A DNA stretch of 64,000 nt from Hymenochaete sp. R1 (taxonomy: Eukaryota > Basidiomycota > Agaricomycetes > Hymenochaetales > Hymenochaetaceae), in NCBI GenBank assembly GCA_019400425.1, contig JAFREE010000087.1:1-64000 (forward strand). The letters run 5' to 3'. Below, piece by piece: positions 10,409-21,818 of this stretch. The translations under genes and the position numbers were made by a program. Below the pieces are notes generated by a model that saw only the letters and a program-made list of their open reading frames with translations, was not told where the DNA came from and made no database searches. How positions within the stretch are numbered: position 1 is the first letter of the stretch; each line of letters opens with the position of its first letter.

Positions 10409-11699
10409 ATGAAGACCTTCGCTACGCCGCTGCTGTTCTTGGCTTCAACTGTTCGTGCAGGTACCGTGCTATGGAGCGGGATTTTCAACAGCTCCACAAC
10501 GGTTGCAGATTTCGACAAATGTGAGTACGAGATCCTCCCTCCGTCTTTTTCCTTTCACAAATCTTTTTAAGGGTCCTTCTCGAACGAGATTGCGCCATGG
10601 CAATGGTATATACACGGTTCTGGGGCGACATCAGAGTACCTAGCCCTTTCACCAGACTTCAAAAATCCGGCCGACACAAGTGACGCCCAGGGCATTAAAA
10701 TCACGATTGTAAGGTAGCACTTAGTGCATATTTACAACACTATCTAAGTTTGCCTCGAAAAGGACGGAACTGCTTTTTGGAATGGTCAGACCATGGAAAG
10801 ATCAGAGATCATTCCACAAACCTCTGAGAACCTGGGAACGGGTCATTTATTCTACCATTTCTCATTGAGTACGAGCACGACCAATCCCCCAAATCCTGGA
10901 TTTGAGCATCAGATTGCATTCTTCGAGGTTAGAGATTTGCGTGGTATTTTATACCCTTATATTACCCTAACAATGCGACAGAGTCACTTTACTGAGATCA
11001 AATATGGGCTTATCTCAGGCGAGGCAGGGACTACAGATAATTTACTTCGTTGGGACGTCAACCAACAAACCGAGTGGTCGACCCAGGTAAGCATATCGTT
11101 CCTCTGTCGTGGCCATTCCTCAACGTTAAGTGAATATTTTCAGCTTGAGCCTGATACCTGGTATAACTTCGCCTATGACATTGACTTCAGCGCTCAGACT
11201 GTCGGTCTCTACCAATCAACAAACGGTGATCCACTTGAGCAAGTCCACACCGGAGTGAGCGTTTCGACTTCGACCAACTCTGCAGACTGGCACATCGGCG
11301 AACTCCGTCTTCCTAATGGAGGAACGGACGCAGACCCTGAGGACTGGTACTGGTCCGGTATCTTCATCGAATCTGGGTCTATCACTACCGATATCGCTGG
11401 TCCATTCCCAGGGACTGGTGGATCAGCTGGTTCCAGTGCGCCTTCCGCTACGACTTCTGTGGCTTCGACAGTCGCACCGAGCTCGACAGCGGCTGCTCCT
11501 AGCTCAACGAGCTCTGCAGCCGGACCGCTTCAATCCCAATGGGGTCAATGTGGTGGTACTGGATACAGGTATGTGCATATGCCTACTTTTGTCCTCTGAA
11601 CTTGGTATAAACACTTGACCTTCCAGCGGACCAACAACTTGTGCCTCAGGATTCACATGTGTATCGGTCTCGCCCCCGTACTACTACCAGTGTCAGTAG
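10409..11699 (+). CDS. Secreted GH131 beta-glucanase with C-terminal CBM1
   Basis: Extracellular glycoside hydrolase of family 131, enzymes acting on beta-1,3/1,4/1,6-glucans including cellulose-derived material, found in fungi and oomycetes. ATG 10409 begins a signal peptide (MKTFATPLLFLASTVRA, cleavage after Ala likely) followed directly by GTVLWSGIFNSSTTVADFDKW, the usual mature start. Family blocks DGTAFWNGQTMERSEIIPQT, FYHFSLST, EHQIAFFE, FTEIKYG and LEPDTWYNFAYDIDFSAQTVG, and WHIGELRLPNGG follow. A Ser/Thr/Ala-rich linker (about 40 residues) leads to a fungal cellulose-binding module with QSQWGQCGGTGYSG, TTCASGFTCV and YYYQCQ at the C-terminus. Introns are short; one splits the CBM1 codon for Ser (about 11569-11625). 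Stop TAG 11697-11699. Expression on plant biomass is expected for the family, not seen here. Confidence 0.88.
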
Positions 11700-12471
11700 A
11701 TATTTTCCTGGTTTTTATTATTATTTGGTTCTTAGCGATTTGAAAATGGATCATAAGTGCATTCTACCATGACCGCTTAAATGACTAGCTTGAGAATGAA
11801 AATATCTCGGGCCGCCAGGCCTACACTACGTTCAATGCACTGGCTTCATAGCACGCTCGTAAGTATTTAAAGAGTATCATTCAAGGTTTTGAGGGTAAAA
11901 TGGCCAAACCCTTTCAAAATTATTGGAGATCAATTTTTCCCGTAGCTAACAAACATGATAAAGGACAGGCCTACTAAGATGTTGATCACCATCCCCACTA
12001 TGGGACCCCCACCCCCTCTGTTTTTGATAAACGAGCATTCTTTAGTTTCCTCGCTTTTTCAGTACCACGATCCAACACCTCTTTACTGTGTTTTCAACAT
12101 GTGATAAGAAATGAATAAAGTTTTGTGCTGTGATGGTATAATGAGATTCATTTTTTAATGCATGTAGGCAGCCTGTTCAAAATAACGAGTATTGACATCT
12201 TGGGCAAGCCCGTATCCATCCACTGCATAGTCAGTATGTTTTACGCGCACATTCATTCTAATATCTATATATTAATATTAATATTGATGTTAACTTAAGC
12301 TTGTTAACGTTGATCGTGTAATGACACGGAAAATCACGGGACCGCGGCGTCGCGGTCATCGAAGTCATCGGCACTTTGCATCTTGACGTTGATTTTCGTT
12401 GCGTCTCCGATTCATAGGCTTACTCTTGCACGTACCTTTGCGCCAGGTCCGCTCCCTTCTACCTTGAAATC
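11700..12471. other. Intergenic, AT-rich
   Basis: No ORF with recognisable homology. The stretch is AT-rich with a run of TATTAATATTAATATTGATG type near 12265-12295 and several poly-A-signal-like AATAAA sites (for example near 12112), fitting the GH131 3' UTR and the upstream region of the cofactor D gene. Confidence 0.4.
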
Positions 12472-15400
12472 ATGACCGAAAATGAAATGGATAACGACCC
12501 CGTCGAGCTGCAGTCCTTCGGAAAGCTAGATGAAACAAAAAGTTTAATTGCATCGCTACTTTCGACCTCAGTCGTTGTGGAGCCCACCGTTGAAGAGGAC
12601 AAGAGAGAGGCAGAAGTGATAGAGAGCCTAAACCGCATCGTAAGAAAATTCAATGGTCATAGTGTGCATAACTTATCATCCTTCGTACAAGATTTCGGAA
12701 TATCAGGAGCAATCATATTTACTGGATCCATATCTCGAAGACCTTATTACACCGATCGCGAATGCGCTGCGCGAGCATGCAAAGTTGTACACATCTGGTT
12801 CGACGGCTTGCTCCACCAGGCGACTTGATCGACTCGCCTGGGCACTGTATAGTTTTGTTAAGATGAGAGGTTATAAAACCGTTGGTCTGTTGACTCAAAT
12901 CATGATCATATTTCCTCCATGGCCTAATGCCTTTTAGTCAGGTTCTTCCCACATGAGGTATCGGATTTGAGTGTAGCCAAGTCGTATATGCTCTCTTGCA
13001 AACTCATTCGACGTGATAAGAGCTGGCCGTTGCGGTATCTCACTCTCATTTGGCTTTCTCTCATTTGCATGCTACCGTTTGATTTGATACGATTTGACGA
13101 AGATGGAAGCGGAGAAACTGCGAAAGTTCTTGAAAGCATAGGGAGAGATGAACTTGACAAGCCCGGTCTTGAGAGAGAAGGCGCGTCACTTATGTTATCC
13201 AAACTATATATGAGGTGTGTCCAATTCAGAGAAAGAACGGAAAAGCAATAGGCTCACTGACTTGCTAATAGAAAGGACACGACATCACTACTGATCAAAT
13301 TCTTGCATGATTTTTCGAAAGAGATCGAAGGCCTCCCTCGTTTGTTCAATGTGAGCTCTAGTACTTTTTCCGAATATCAATCGGCATCCTACTCATCGAT
13401 GCAAGACCATCGGGTCCCTTGCGATCTTCGCAGATCTGGCTAAGAATGCCCCTCCAGAAATTTTGGACACCGTCACTGCACAAATTAACGGACTCATGGA
13501 TCAAGTCATTGGGAATCAGCAGATTTCAGATAACACGATTGTACGGAAGATACGCTCAAAATGTATTTCGCGATTGGCGACGAGATCACTCCCAACCATC
13601 TATGTTGCACGCAAACGATTCGGTGAGGGCAGATACATTCATGCTTCTGAAGTTGATTAGTGATCCTTCTATTTAGGAAGAGAGTTAATTATCAATCCTG
13701 TGCAGGACGCAGAGGAGAAATTGACAGAAGTAGACGAAGACGTGGAAATTCCGGATAGCGTCGAAGAAGCCGTGGGTCAACTTTTCGAAATGATCGGGGA
13801 CAAAGTAAGCATCTTGCTGACTAGATAAAAATGGAAGGTGAAATATCCACCACTCTTGTAAAGGACACTTCTGTCAGATGGTCCTCTGCAAAAGGTCTGG
13901 CCCGGATATCGCAAAGGTTACCAGCAGCATTCGTTGACCAGATTCTCGATAATGTGTTGGAGCAATACACTATCTACGGTGGAATCGACTCCCCGACAGA
14001 CCTACCTTCAACTGCCGAACTTCCCTGGCATGGTGCTACTCTTACATTGGCAGAACTGGCCCGAAGAAATTTAGTTCCTGCTCGACGCCTACGTGAAGTC
14101 CTGAACTGGATGTCGAAGGTATGCACATAACTTACCAACAAAGGCCTGTCAATATCATTCGCTCATTATAGTTTGAAGGCGCTTTCTTTTGACTTACGAA
14201 AGGGTTCTGCGTCTATCGGATCCAATGTTCGAGATGCGGCTGCATATGTTATTTGGTCTCTTGCCAGGTCGGAAGACAAAGAAACAATGGTGCAACTCGC
14301 CTTGCCTTTGGCGCAGAAGTTGGTAAATGTTTCTCTTTTCGACAGGGAAATTCATATCCGGCGAGCGGCGAGTGCAGCTTTCCAGGAACACGTAGGCAGA
14401 ATGGTGAGTATTATTTGATCTAGGCAAAATAGCGGCGTAAATTCTAAAGCATTCCCAGGGTACCTTTCCTCATGGGATTGGCGTTCTATCTAAAACAGAT
14501 TTTTTCTCCGTCAGCATACGACGCAACGCTTTTTTGAGTTCCGCACCTCAAATTGCAAGGTCTGTTCCTTGCTACTAGGCCATGTAAACGGTGTTCATTG
14601 CTCTACGAAGATACGCGGAATATCGTTCATCTATAATCGACCATCTATCTCAAATTACGCTGCGCCATTGGGATGAATCAATTCGTCAGCTAGGAGCTCA
14701 GTCTCTTCGGCGAGTTTGTGAGGTAGACCTCGAAGCTCTCGCATCGCAAGTCATTCCACTGTTGTCAGAACGATTGTCATCAGTTGATTCATTGGACACT
14801 CATGGAGCTCTTCTTGCTCTCGGTGAACTCGCAAGCTCCTTTGGCACTAGACCAGGTGGTCCAAGCCTGGATGTCCGACATCGTGTAAGTCGCTTTTGTG
14901 GAGGAAATATCTGTGTCAAATTACGATTTTTATTTCGCAGATTCTCAAGCTTTTAGATCGCACACCATCGTCTTCCGTTCTGAGTCCTCGGAACCCATTA
15001 GTAACAGAGGCTTGTTGCTTTGTGATAGAGACTTCTATTACTCCATTCGTTCTTGACGAAGTAAAGGCGGCTCAAGATCCTTACTGGCTGAAAGTACTAT
15101 ATGCGGGACTTCGACACCGGAACTCGAGCGTGCAGATTTCAGCGGCCAGGGCACTGCGCTCTTACAGTAGGATCAAGGACTGCACCGTAGAAGTCAAAAG
15201 ATGAGTCATTTAATTTTTCCGTAGGGCTCGAGTACCTGACGTACGGTGCACACTGATTCAAGAGCTCGAACGGGGTTCACCTTTGCTACAACAAAGCCTT
15301 GCCCGGGTTTTGGGCTTGATCGACTACCTTTCCTTCAGGAATGGACTTGACCTTGCACTCCCTTGCCTATTTGATGCTCTGGATGTGAAAGTACAGAACT

Positions 15401-16960
15401 TTACTCTTTCGTCTATGCTCTTTGACTAATGTTCATCCGAGAATGGGAACTACTTTAGGGATGTGGAAGCGCGGTGCAACGCATTTACTTCGCTGTCAAA
15501 TCTAGTAATCAACGTAATCTCTAGGATAGGTGACTGTGAGAATTGACACTGATTGCTGTAAATTCTGGAAATACTCACGAGTCATCATAGTCATCACAGT
15601 TCAAGACATGGAGCGTATCTATGAACTTTTATTTTCTGGATTTGACGATTATACAATTAATGAAAGGGGTGATGTGGGGTCTTGGGTTCGTATGGCATGT
15701 GCAAAGGGTATCCATGCAATTTTGGATTGTATGATTTCATCTGCGAACAAGGGAGAAATGGACATGGAGTCATTGCGCCGGTATGCGCGACCTGCAGTAT
15801 ACCATGAAGCCATTAGCAGAATCCTTAAACAAGGCGTGGAACGGCTTGATAACGTCAGGCAATGTTGCGGACGGCTCTTCACGTCATTTCTCAATCTGGC
15901 GGCACCCGGTCATCACGATGAATGGGCTGTGAGTGGAAAAGACGGTTTCAAATTGCTGTTGCAGGACACGACACCTCAGAGATGGAGTGAAGGTGCTTGG
16001 TTGTATCCTAAGGCCATCCATTTCATGGATGTTGACACCTACCGAAATGCCGTAATGCGAGGTCTTTTGCTTAGCGTAGGAAGCAGGACAAGTAGCACTG
16101 TGCGTGTTTCATCCATTTTTTTCAATTTCAATCTTAACTACAACGAACGTTGAAACGCAACTCAGCAAATTTCAGCAACGTCCGCTATCCTACAATACGC
16201 TCGAGAACTGTGTCATAATAAATTCAACCGGGAAGCTTCAGCGCAGCAGTACGACTTCAACCGATTCGTTTCCGACTTACTGGACATCGCTTTTGAAGAC
16301 TTGAAGTCAAATGCGACTGTGATTCCTGTGATGCATGTCATCAATGTTCTACTGGAGGGTGATGTCTTTCCGCCTTTGTTGCAACAAGAAAATGCTAGTG
16401 ACATGAAGCTGTGCGTATGTTTCGCGCATCTTCCAGCATAGGCTTAATGTCGTAGTCTGTCAAGCACTTTACTTCTGGCAACGAGACAAGTGGAACGTTT
16501 TAAAAATATGCAAAGGATCGAGGAATCAATGAAACTGTACGTTGCCTCAAAGCGCGGTGACGTGTATAAAACACTAATTACACCGCCCCTTTCAGAGTCG
16601 TGAATTTGTTGCCAAGCACCGACCACGACCTGGTTATGAAAACGTTACCAGCGTTGAAGGTCTTCTTGGCTCATCCATATCCCACTGTGAGATACCCCTA
16701 ACCCAGGCGATGCCTTGCTGAAATCGCGTGTAACAGATCAGATCCAGTGCCGCAGAAACCCTGTACCTAACTATCCAGACCAAAGACATCCGGTACGAGG
16801 AGGAGCTGGAAGACATCCTTTTGGAAACAGAATGGTACCTAGTTTATTTTAATATGATTATTTGTTTCTCTAATCAGCCTATAGGTCTATCGGCGATGCA
16901 GCGATGTTCTCCGAGCCCGCGGACCGTGTGATTGCCTGTTTTCGCAACTTTCTTAGATGA
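12472..16960 (+). CDS. TBCD: Tubulin-folding cofactor D (HEAT-repeat protein)
   Basis: Cofactor D (yeast Cin1, fission yeast Alp1, human TBCD) captures beta-tubulin after chaperonin folding and takes part in alpha/beta heterodimer assembly. ATG 12472 starts MTENEMDNDPVELQSFGKL. Family blocks in order: EYQEQSYLLDPYLEDLITP, RLDRLAWALYSFVKMRGYK, TSLLIKFLHDFSKEIEGLPRL, DTSVRWSSAKGLARISQRLP, LPWHGATLTLAELARRNL, SIGSNVRDAAAYVIWSLAR, IHIRRAASAAFQEHVGR, GTFPHGIGVLSKTDFF, AEYRSSIIDHL with LRHWDESIRQLGAQSLRR, and a C-terminal region ending VIACFRNFL (stop TGA 16958-16960). About twenty exons separated by introns of about 50-60 nt. Apparent in-frame stops at 14576-14587 fall within a canonical 51-nt intron (14560-14610) that joins IAR to YAEY. 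Length of about 1,100 residues is normal. Confidence 0.88.
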
Positions 16961-19700
16961 GGTGGAGTGAAAGTCATGAAGTAGGAACAGAAATCGTTCT
17001 TCGGCGTGAAAGCCAATAAGTTCGGATTTTGACTAACATTACATCTATGAATTACATTCTATGGGAAAGACGATCAAGGACTCTATCTCGGGCGGGAGCG
17101 GAAAGCAGACCGAAGTGTACCAGCATGCAGGCCACGCATAAGATCTACGGATTACGCTTGAGTGGGTGCGTTTTAAGCATGTTAAAAGAATTGATTAGAC
17201 GTGATTCCGATGATGAAAACTCCAAGTACATGCTCTTGTGCCGCAAACAGCCGGGCACATATATGACACCCGGACGTTGATTATGGCAAAAGACAGGAAC
17301 AGGCGTCTTTCGTCCACGTTTTTGCCTAGTCTGACTTTGTCCTTCTTCCGCGCGTGCTCTATCACCGAATACGTCGAATGTGCTAAAAAGGCAAGGATAC
17401 CCTCCTTCCTGGTCCTCATGTCTATTTCGTGCTGTCTGCAAGTCGTTAGATTCTCCGAGCTTGTCGAAGATTAAGAAGCCGCCAAAGAGATTACGCACGC
17501 CGAGCGCATCCGGTTACGATTCCTCCGTTGTTCAAGATAGAGGATAAAAAAACGTGGTTGGTGCTCATAATGCAGGCGATATCCATGAGATGACTTCACA
17601 GTGTTTCGCCGCGGTTGCAGACATGCCTAGAAGAGCGTTGACAGTCCCGATCCTACTTGAAATTAAAGCAACGTGCTTCTCGTTGCCGCCGGTAAGATGG
17701 GAAATGAAAGAGAGGTCCCACCGGTCTCTATAATTAGTAACTGCGACCAGAAAGGAAATTAAAAGAATGTCAAAGATGAAGGATACCAATGAATCGCAGG
17801 CGGCTGCTTTATTCTTGTCATTGCTATGTGTGGCGAGCTTATATAGAGAATGCACATATTTGCACGATTCGGACATTGGACGGGATAGAGAATACCGGGG
17901 GAAGGTAGTATGCATTAGGCATTAGGAACAAGGGAGAACTACCGGGCCGCCTTTCTTTATGTGGCGTCGCACTGGCACGAATCCAAAATTTCCGCCGGTG
18001 TACTTGGCTACAATGAGCGTCCACAATGCACGGTGCCAGCCCTCTAGTTCCCAGATAACGACGAAAACATCTTCCCCGGGCCTGAAACACATCATAGGAC
18101 ATCTCCGATCGACGCGCAGCGGGCCGGAAGAAGTGACAGCGGTGCTTGCCCTTCTGCCTCTCCGAGAGGGGGACACAAGAATCAGTGGCTGATATTCGGG
18201 ATTCCCCTTGCAAACTTGATAAGTGTGTTTCATCCTGATCGGACTTAGAGGTTGAACACGGCGCTTGAGACATACAGAAACGATGGCGAGGCCGACCGCT
18301 TAGCTTGGGAGCGACGGAGGCAGTATGTACGTGTGTACGTATGGTGCTGTTCCTTACACTTGCCTCCTTCGTCGAGCGCCGCAAGGGGGACCAGAACAGA
18401 GATAAAACATGCTAAGAGTCGAGTCGAGTCATCCTAACTCGGATTTGTAGAAGGAGCAAAAAACTGCATATGGCATGCTGCTGGAACCTCAATACAGGTT
18501 CAACATGCATCCACCCGAAAGGTGGCCACAGGATGAAATATGCGCTTCCATGTCGACTTTCTCGCGCCGTCGTCACGTCACTAAAGGCGGAACAGTAGTT
18601 CACCCACGCCGCGTACCACATTTCATGCCACCCGGGAACGGAACGAGCAGCAAATGAGTATGTTTATTCCGAACGTAAGTACCGAAGACGATCCCTATTC
18701 ATTAGGCTCATTTCATCTGAGGAAAGGGGAGATTCAAAGCAATCGGTTTTCCGCCAGATGGAAAAAGTGGCAATGCTGCGAAATATATGCCACTTGCGTA
18801 CAGCACCCAAAAGTTTGTTACGCCCGAACACGAATGAAATGGCGATTGATCGAAAAAAAGAGCAGTGTCCGGCAGTCAGACGAGTAGGAAATGCAAATGG
18901 ATGGGTATCACGTAGGATGGATACGAGAAGAGAGGTGCATGGTGCGGCCTTTCTGGGATCAGTATCGCCTGAGCGGAGAAAATTGCAGAAGTCTCTAATA
19001 TCAGAGTCAGTTAGATGGGAGAAGATGATCTACTTAGATGGACTGCACTGACCTCTAACTGATCTGATGCTGCTGAAGCCCTGGACGAGCCTGCATCCCA
19101 TCTAAACTGTATTGCCGACATCACTCCTTTGATGCCTGAACGCCAGTCAGGAGCGCAAATGTGGCTGATGATACGATCCTGATACGCGCCTGTCTCTTTC
19201 GAGACATTTGGAAAACGACAGCAGATTCCATCCCATCAACATCGGAACGGGGCGTAGCATGGGGTCGGTGACCGATAGGCAACACAAAGAAGAGAAGCGG
19301 GGAGAAAGAGGAGAAGTGGGGGTTGTGGATTGTGCTAGTCGCCCACGCAGTGACGCTTCCCCGCCTCCCTAGCGCGAAAACAGGCTACCAGAAAAAACCG
19401 AAAAGAGGCATGCGAGCTGCGCATGGCCGGTTGCAGTCAAAAGCGCTGATTGTCTCGGTGGAAAAAAGAAAGAGTGGCGGGCGACGAGAAGGAAAATTAG
19501 ACTCGAGTAGAGTAGAGAAGGCTTGCAGAAAAAATGAGGCTGCCCTGGATTGCTTTGTTTTGGACAGCCGAAAATGCTTTGGTCTTGTAAGCTTTTCCCG
19601 ATTCCTTCAAAGCTGAGTCCTCAAAATGAAAAAAAAGACGAAATAAAAGACATGGGTTATGTGTATGTATGTCTTTCATCCAGCCGGTCAACACAACAGA

Positions 19701-19720
19701 CAGAAAGAAAGAAAGAAGGG
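19701..19720. repeat. (GAAA)n simple repeat
   Basis: Short tetranucleotide run within the gene-poor region; no gene association. Confidence 0.7.
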
Positions 19721-21088
19721 AATGAATGAAGCCGGTGAGTGCCGGATTGAGCGTCGGAATCCGGCACTCGGAGAAGATGTCGTCCGCGTCTCGGCCCCGT
19801 TCCTGGAAGGTTACACTTGCAGCGGTGCAAATCTCCGAGCTACGTTTCACGCAGACCTCAGATGTATACCCCCAAATACGGAAGGTGATAATGTTAATGC
19901 ACAAGAGCATCAACATCAGCATCACGATCAGCCCTCTCCTCTCTCTGTCCGGATCCTCCTTCGAACTCCCGAGCCCGAGGCTTACGTTCTTGATTTGGAA
20001 AAACGCGGTAAGACGATTGTGGCGAGCGAGTGTCAGCGTCGGACATTACGCATCGGTGCCTCCCACAAAGGGTGAAGAGCAAATTTTAATACATTGATTA
20101 CTGATGTAAATTCGACCTCTGCTTCTGCACTCTGGACATCTCCGGACTCTTTTGCTCGTAATGGCACAAGCACAAAGGACATACGAATCATTTCGCAGAA
20201 GCGAAAGAAGACAAACGGGTCGACCACTCAGATGACCCAGACCTTCATGAAGCTCTCAGGCTAAAGCTAGCGTGGGGGAGCCATGCATGACATGCATGCA
20301 ACTCAGCTTGAGGGCATGGCCATGGGTTACCTCCCTCCCGTTGGTTGCCGAATTTGTTCCCAAGCGAACCCGGTTCGAACGTGCACCGGTCGCGAGCGGT
20401 CCCCAATAAGCACCGGTTGTCCAATGTCCAGTGAGGAGAGGGCGCTGGCGCTGGCTGGTGGGTAGAAACCACGAGTTCTTCCATTGGATTCTGACTCGAA
20501 ATCCAATCCAATCGTAGGAACTGTCAGCGTTTCCGCGAACCCCGAGTCACCCAATGAGGTAAGGACAAATAGGTAGCGTCGTTCGGTCTCGGAAACAGGC
20601 AGGAACCCGGACAATGCATTCAAAACGATCAATCAATACGGCGCAGCTCGTGCGGACAGAAGCATCGCTCTATTGGTCAGGCGTAATTGCAGCTTCTCTC
20701 TCTTTCTCTGTCTATTCACCCATGTGGATGGCAGCAGAGGCCGGGCCGGGCCACAGGCCCATAGCGGTGGGACGAAGAGACTGACGCCGGCATGGGCATT
20801 AAAAAGGGACGAAGAGGGGTCATATCAGAGTGCGTGTTTGAGATGTGTGATAGCGCCGGGACGGGGGGAAACGCATGTAGGTTGGACGCTACGCATAGGA
20901 GAGATTGAGGATAGGCGAGCGGGCTGGACGTCGGAGGTAGGAGGATGGCCACATTATTTTTTCTTACTGAAAACGGAATAGGGACGACGATGATACGACA
21001 CGAAAGGGAGAGAGCAGGTGCGCGGATAGATGTAACAAGAATGGAATGAAAGCCGAGACGAGACACGAGGTAAAGGTGCTTCAGGAGG

Positions 21089-21121
21089 ACTACTACTGCT
21101 ACTACTGCTACTATGATGATA
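21089..21121. repeat. CTA/CTG triplet microsatellite
   Basis: Interrupted triplet repeat (CTACTACTG units, then ATG ATG) of about 33 bp, about 600 bp upstream of the Sok1-like gene. Confidence 0.7.
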
Positions 21122-21669
21122 GTGGTAGTCTGTATAGGCTATAGGACTAGGAGCAGCACTGGCGTTTGCGAGTGCCTGTGGGAGGGGATGAATGGTGGAG
21201 GCAGACTAATTAAGCAGCATTAAGCAGCCACTACTGCGACTGAGAGCTGCGCAAAGTCAGTGAACATTCATAGACTTTAACATGTGGGTGAAGGCTGACA
21301 TCGAACCGAGGATACGGCGATAGTAGCAATATAACGAATAGAAAGCAAAATAAATAAATGTAACAAAACGAGGTGAGCGCAAGTGTAGCCAATTGACCAA
21401 AGAGTGAACACTCATGCACACTCACACACACATACAAAGGAGAGGTGCGAGACAGACCCGGAATCGGAGTCGGAGGCTGCCTGCCATGCCATGCCTTTGA
21501 CGCGCGGAGAATCGGACCTTTACCTTTCGGCTTCGGCTTCTAATTTCGGGGAAATGAAAATACCATTGCCGGACTCCTTCCGGATATAGACATGTATACC
21601 AAATAAGGCATGTTAAGAGATAAAGGGCTTATCTGAATTTCCTCGCCATTTCCATGCCTTGACCTCACA

Positions 21670-21680
21670 TATATATAAAT
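21670..21680 (+). promoter_or_regulatory. TATA box of the Sok1-like gene
   Basis: TATATATAAAT lies 139-149 bp upstream of the ATG at 21819. The distance would place the transcript start near 21700 and give a 5' UTR of about 115 nt rich in CCG/TCC. An ATG at 21679, overlapping this box, would then lie upstream of the transcript. Function is inferred from sequence only. Confidence 0.5.
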
Positions 21681-21818
21681 GGCGCCCCCTCCTCCGTCTG
21701 CACTCCCTTTCCTTCCCCCTTCCCCGTCTTTACCGCTTCTCCGCACCGTCCCCGACAGTGTTGTCGCCGTCGCCGCCGTCGCCGTCGTCTTTCAGATATA
21801 TCGACTCGAACGCCGTAC

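Larger units (their letters stand above)
16961..21818. other. Long gene-poor region upstream of the Sok1-like gene
   Basis: About 4.9 kb without a gene I can assign. Open frames exist on both strands, most of them short and overlapping. The most protein-like is minus 17922-18233 (contains FRPGEDVFVVIWELEGWH and GGNFGFVPVRRH, an arrangement loosely like an SH3-type beta barrel), next to a minus frame 17565-17915 with a hydrophobic segment FIFDILLISFLVAV; neither has an obvious start context or family. Low-complexity items: (GAAA)n at 19701-19720, a CTA/CTG triplet run at 21089-21121, and GCC/GTC triplets at 21762-21789. No transposase, reverse transcriptase or LTR was seen. Part may be the regulatory region of the downstream gene. 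Confidence 0.5.

Noticed and set aside
14560..14610. In-frame TAG and TAA in the middle of the cofactor D gene, suggesting a pseudogene or a 27-nt insertion
   Set aside because: A canonical GT-AG intron of 51 nt covers them and joins IAR to YAEYRSS, which matches fungal cofactor D proteins.
20350..20400. GGTTCGAAC resembling a tRNA T-loop
   Set aside because: Flanks do not form tRNA stems on either strand.
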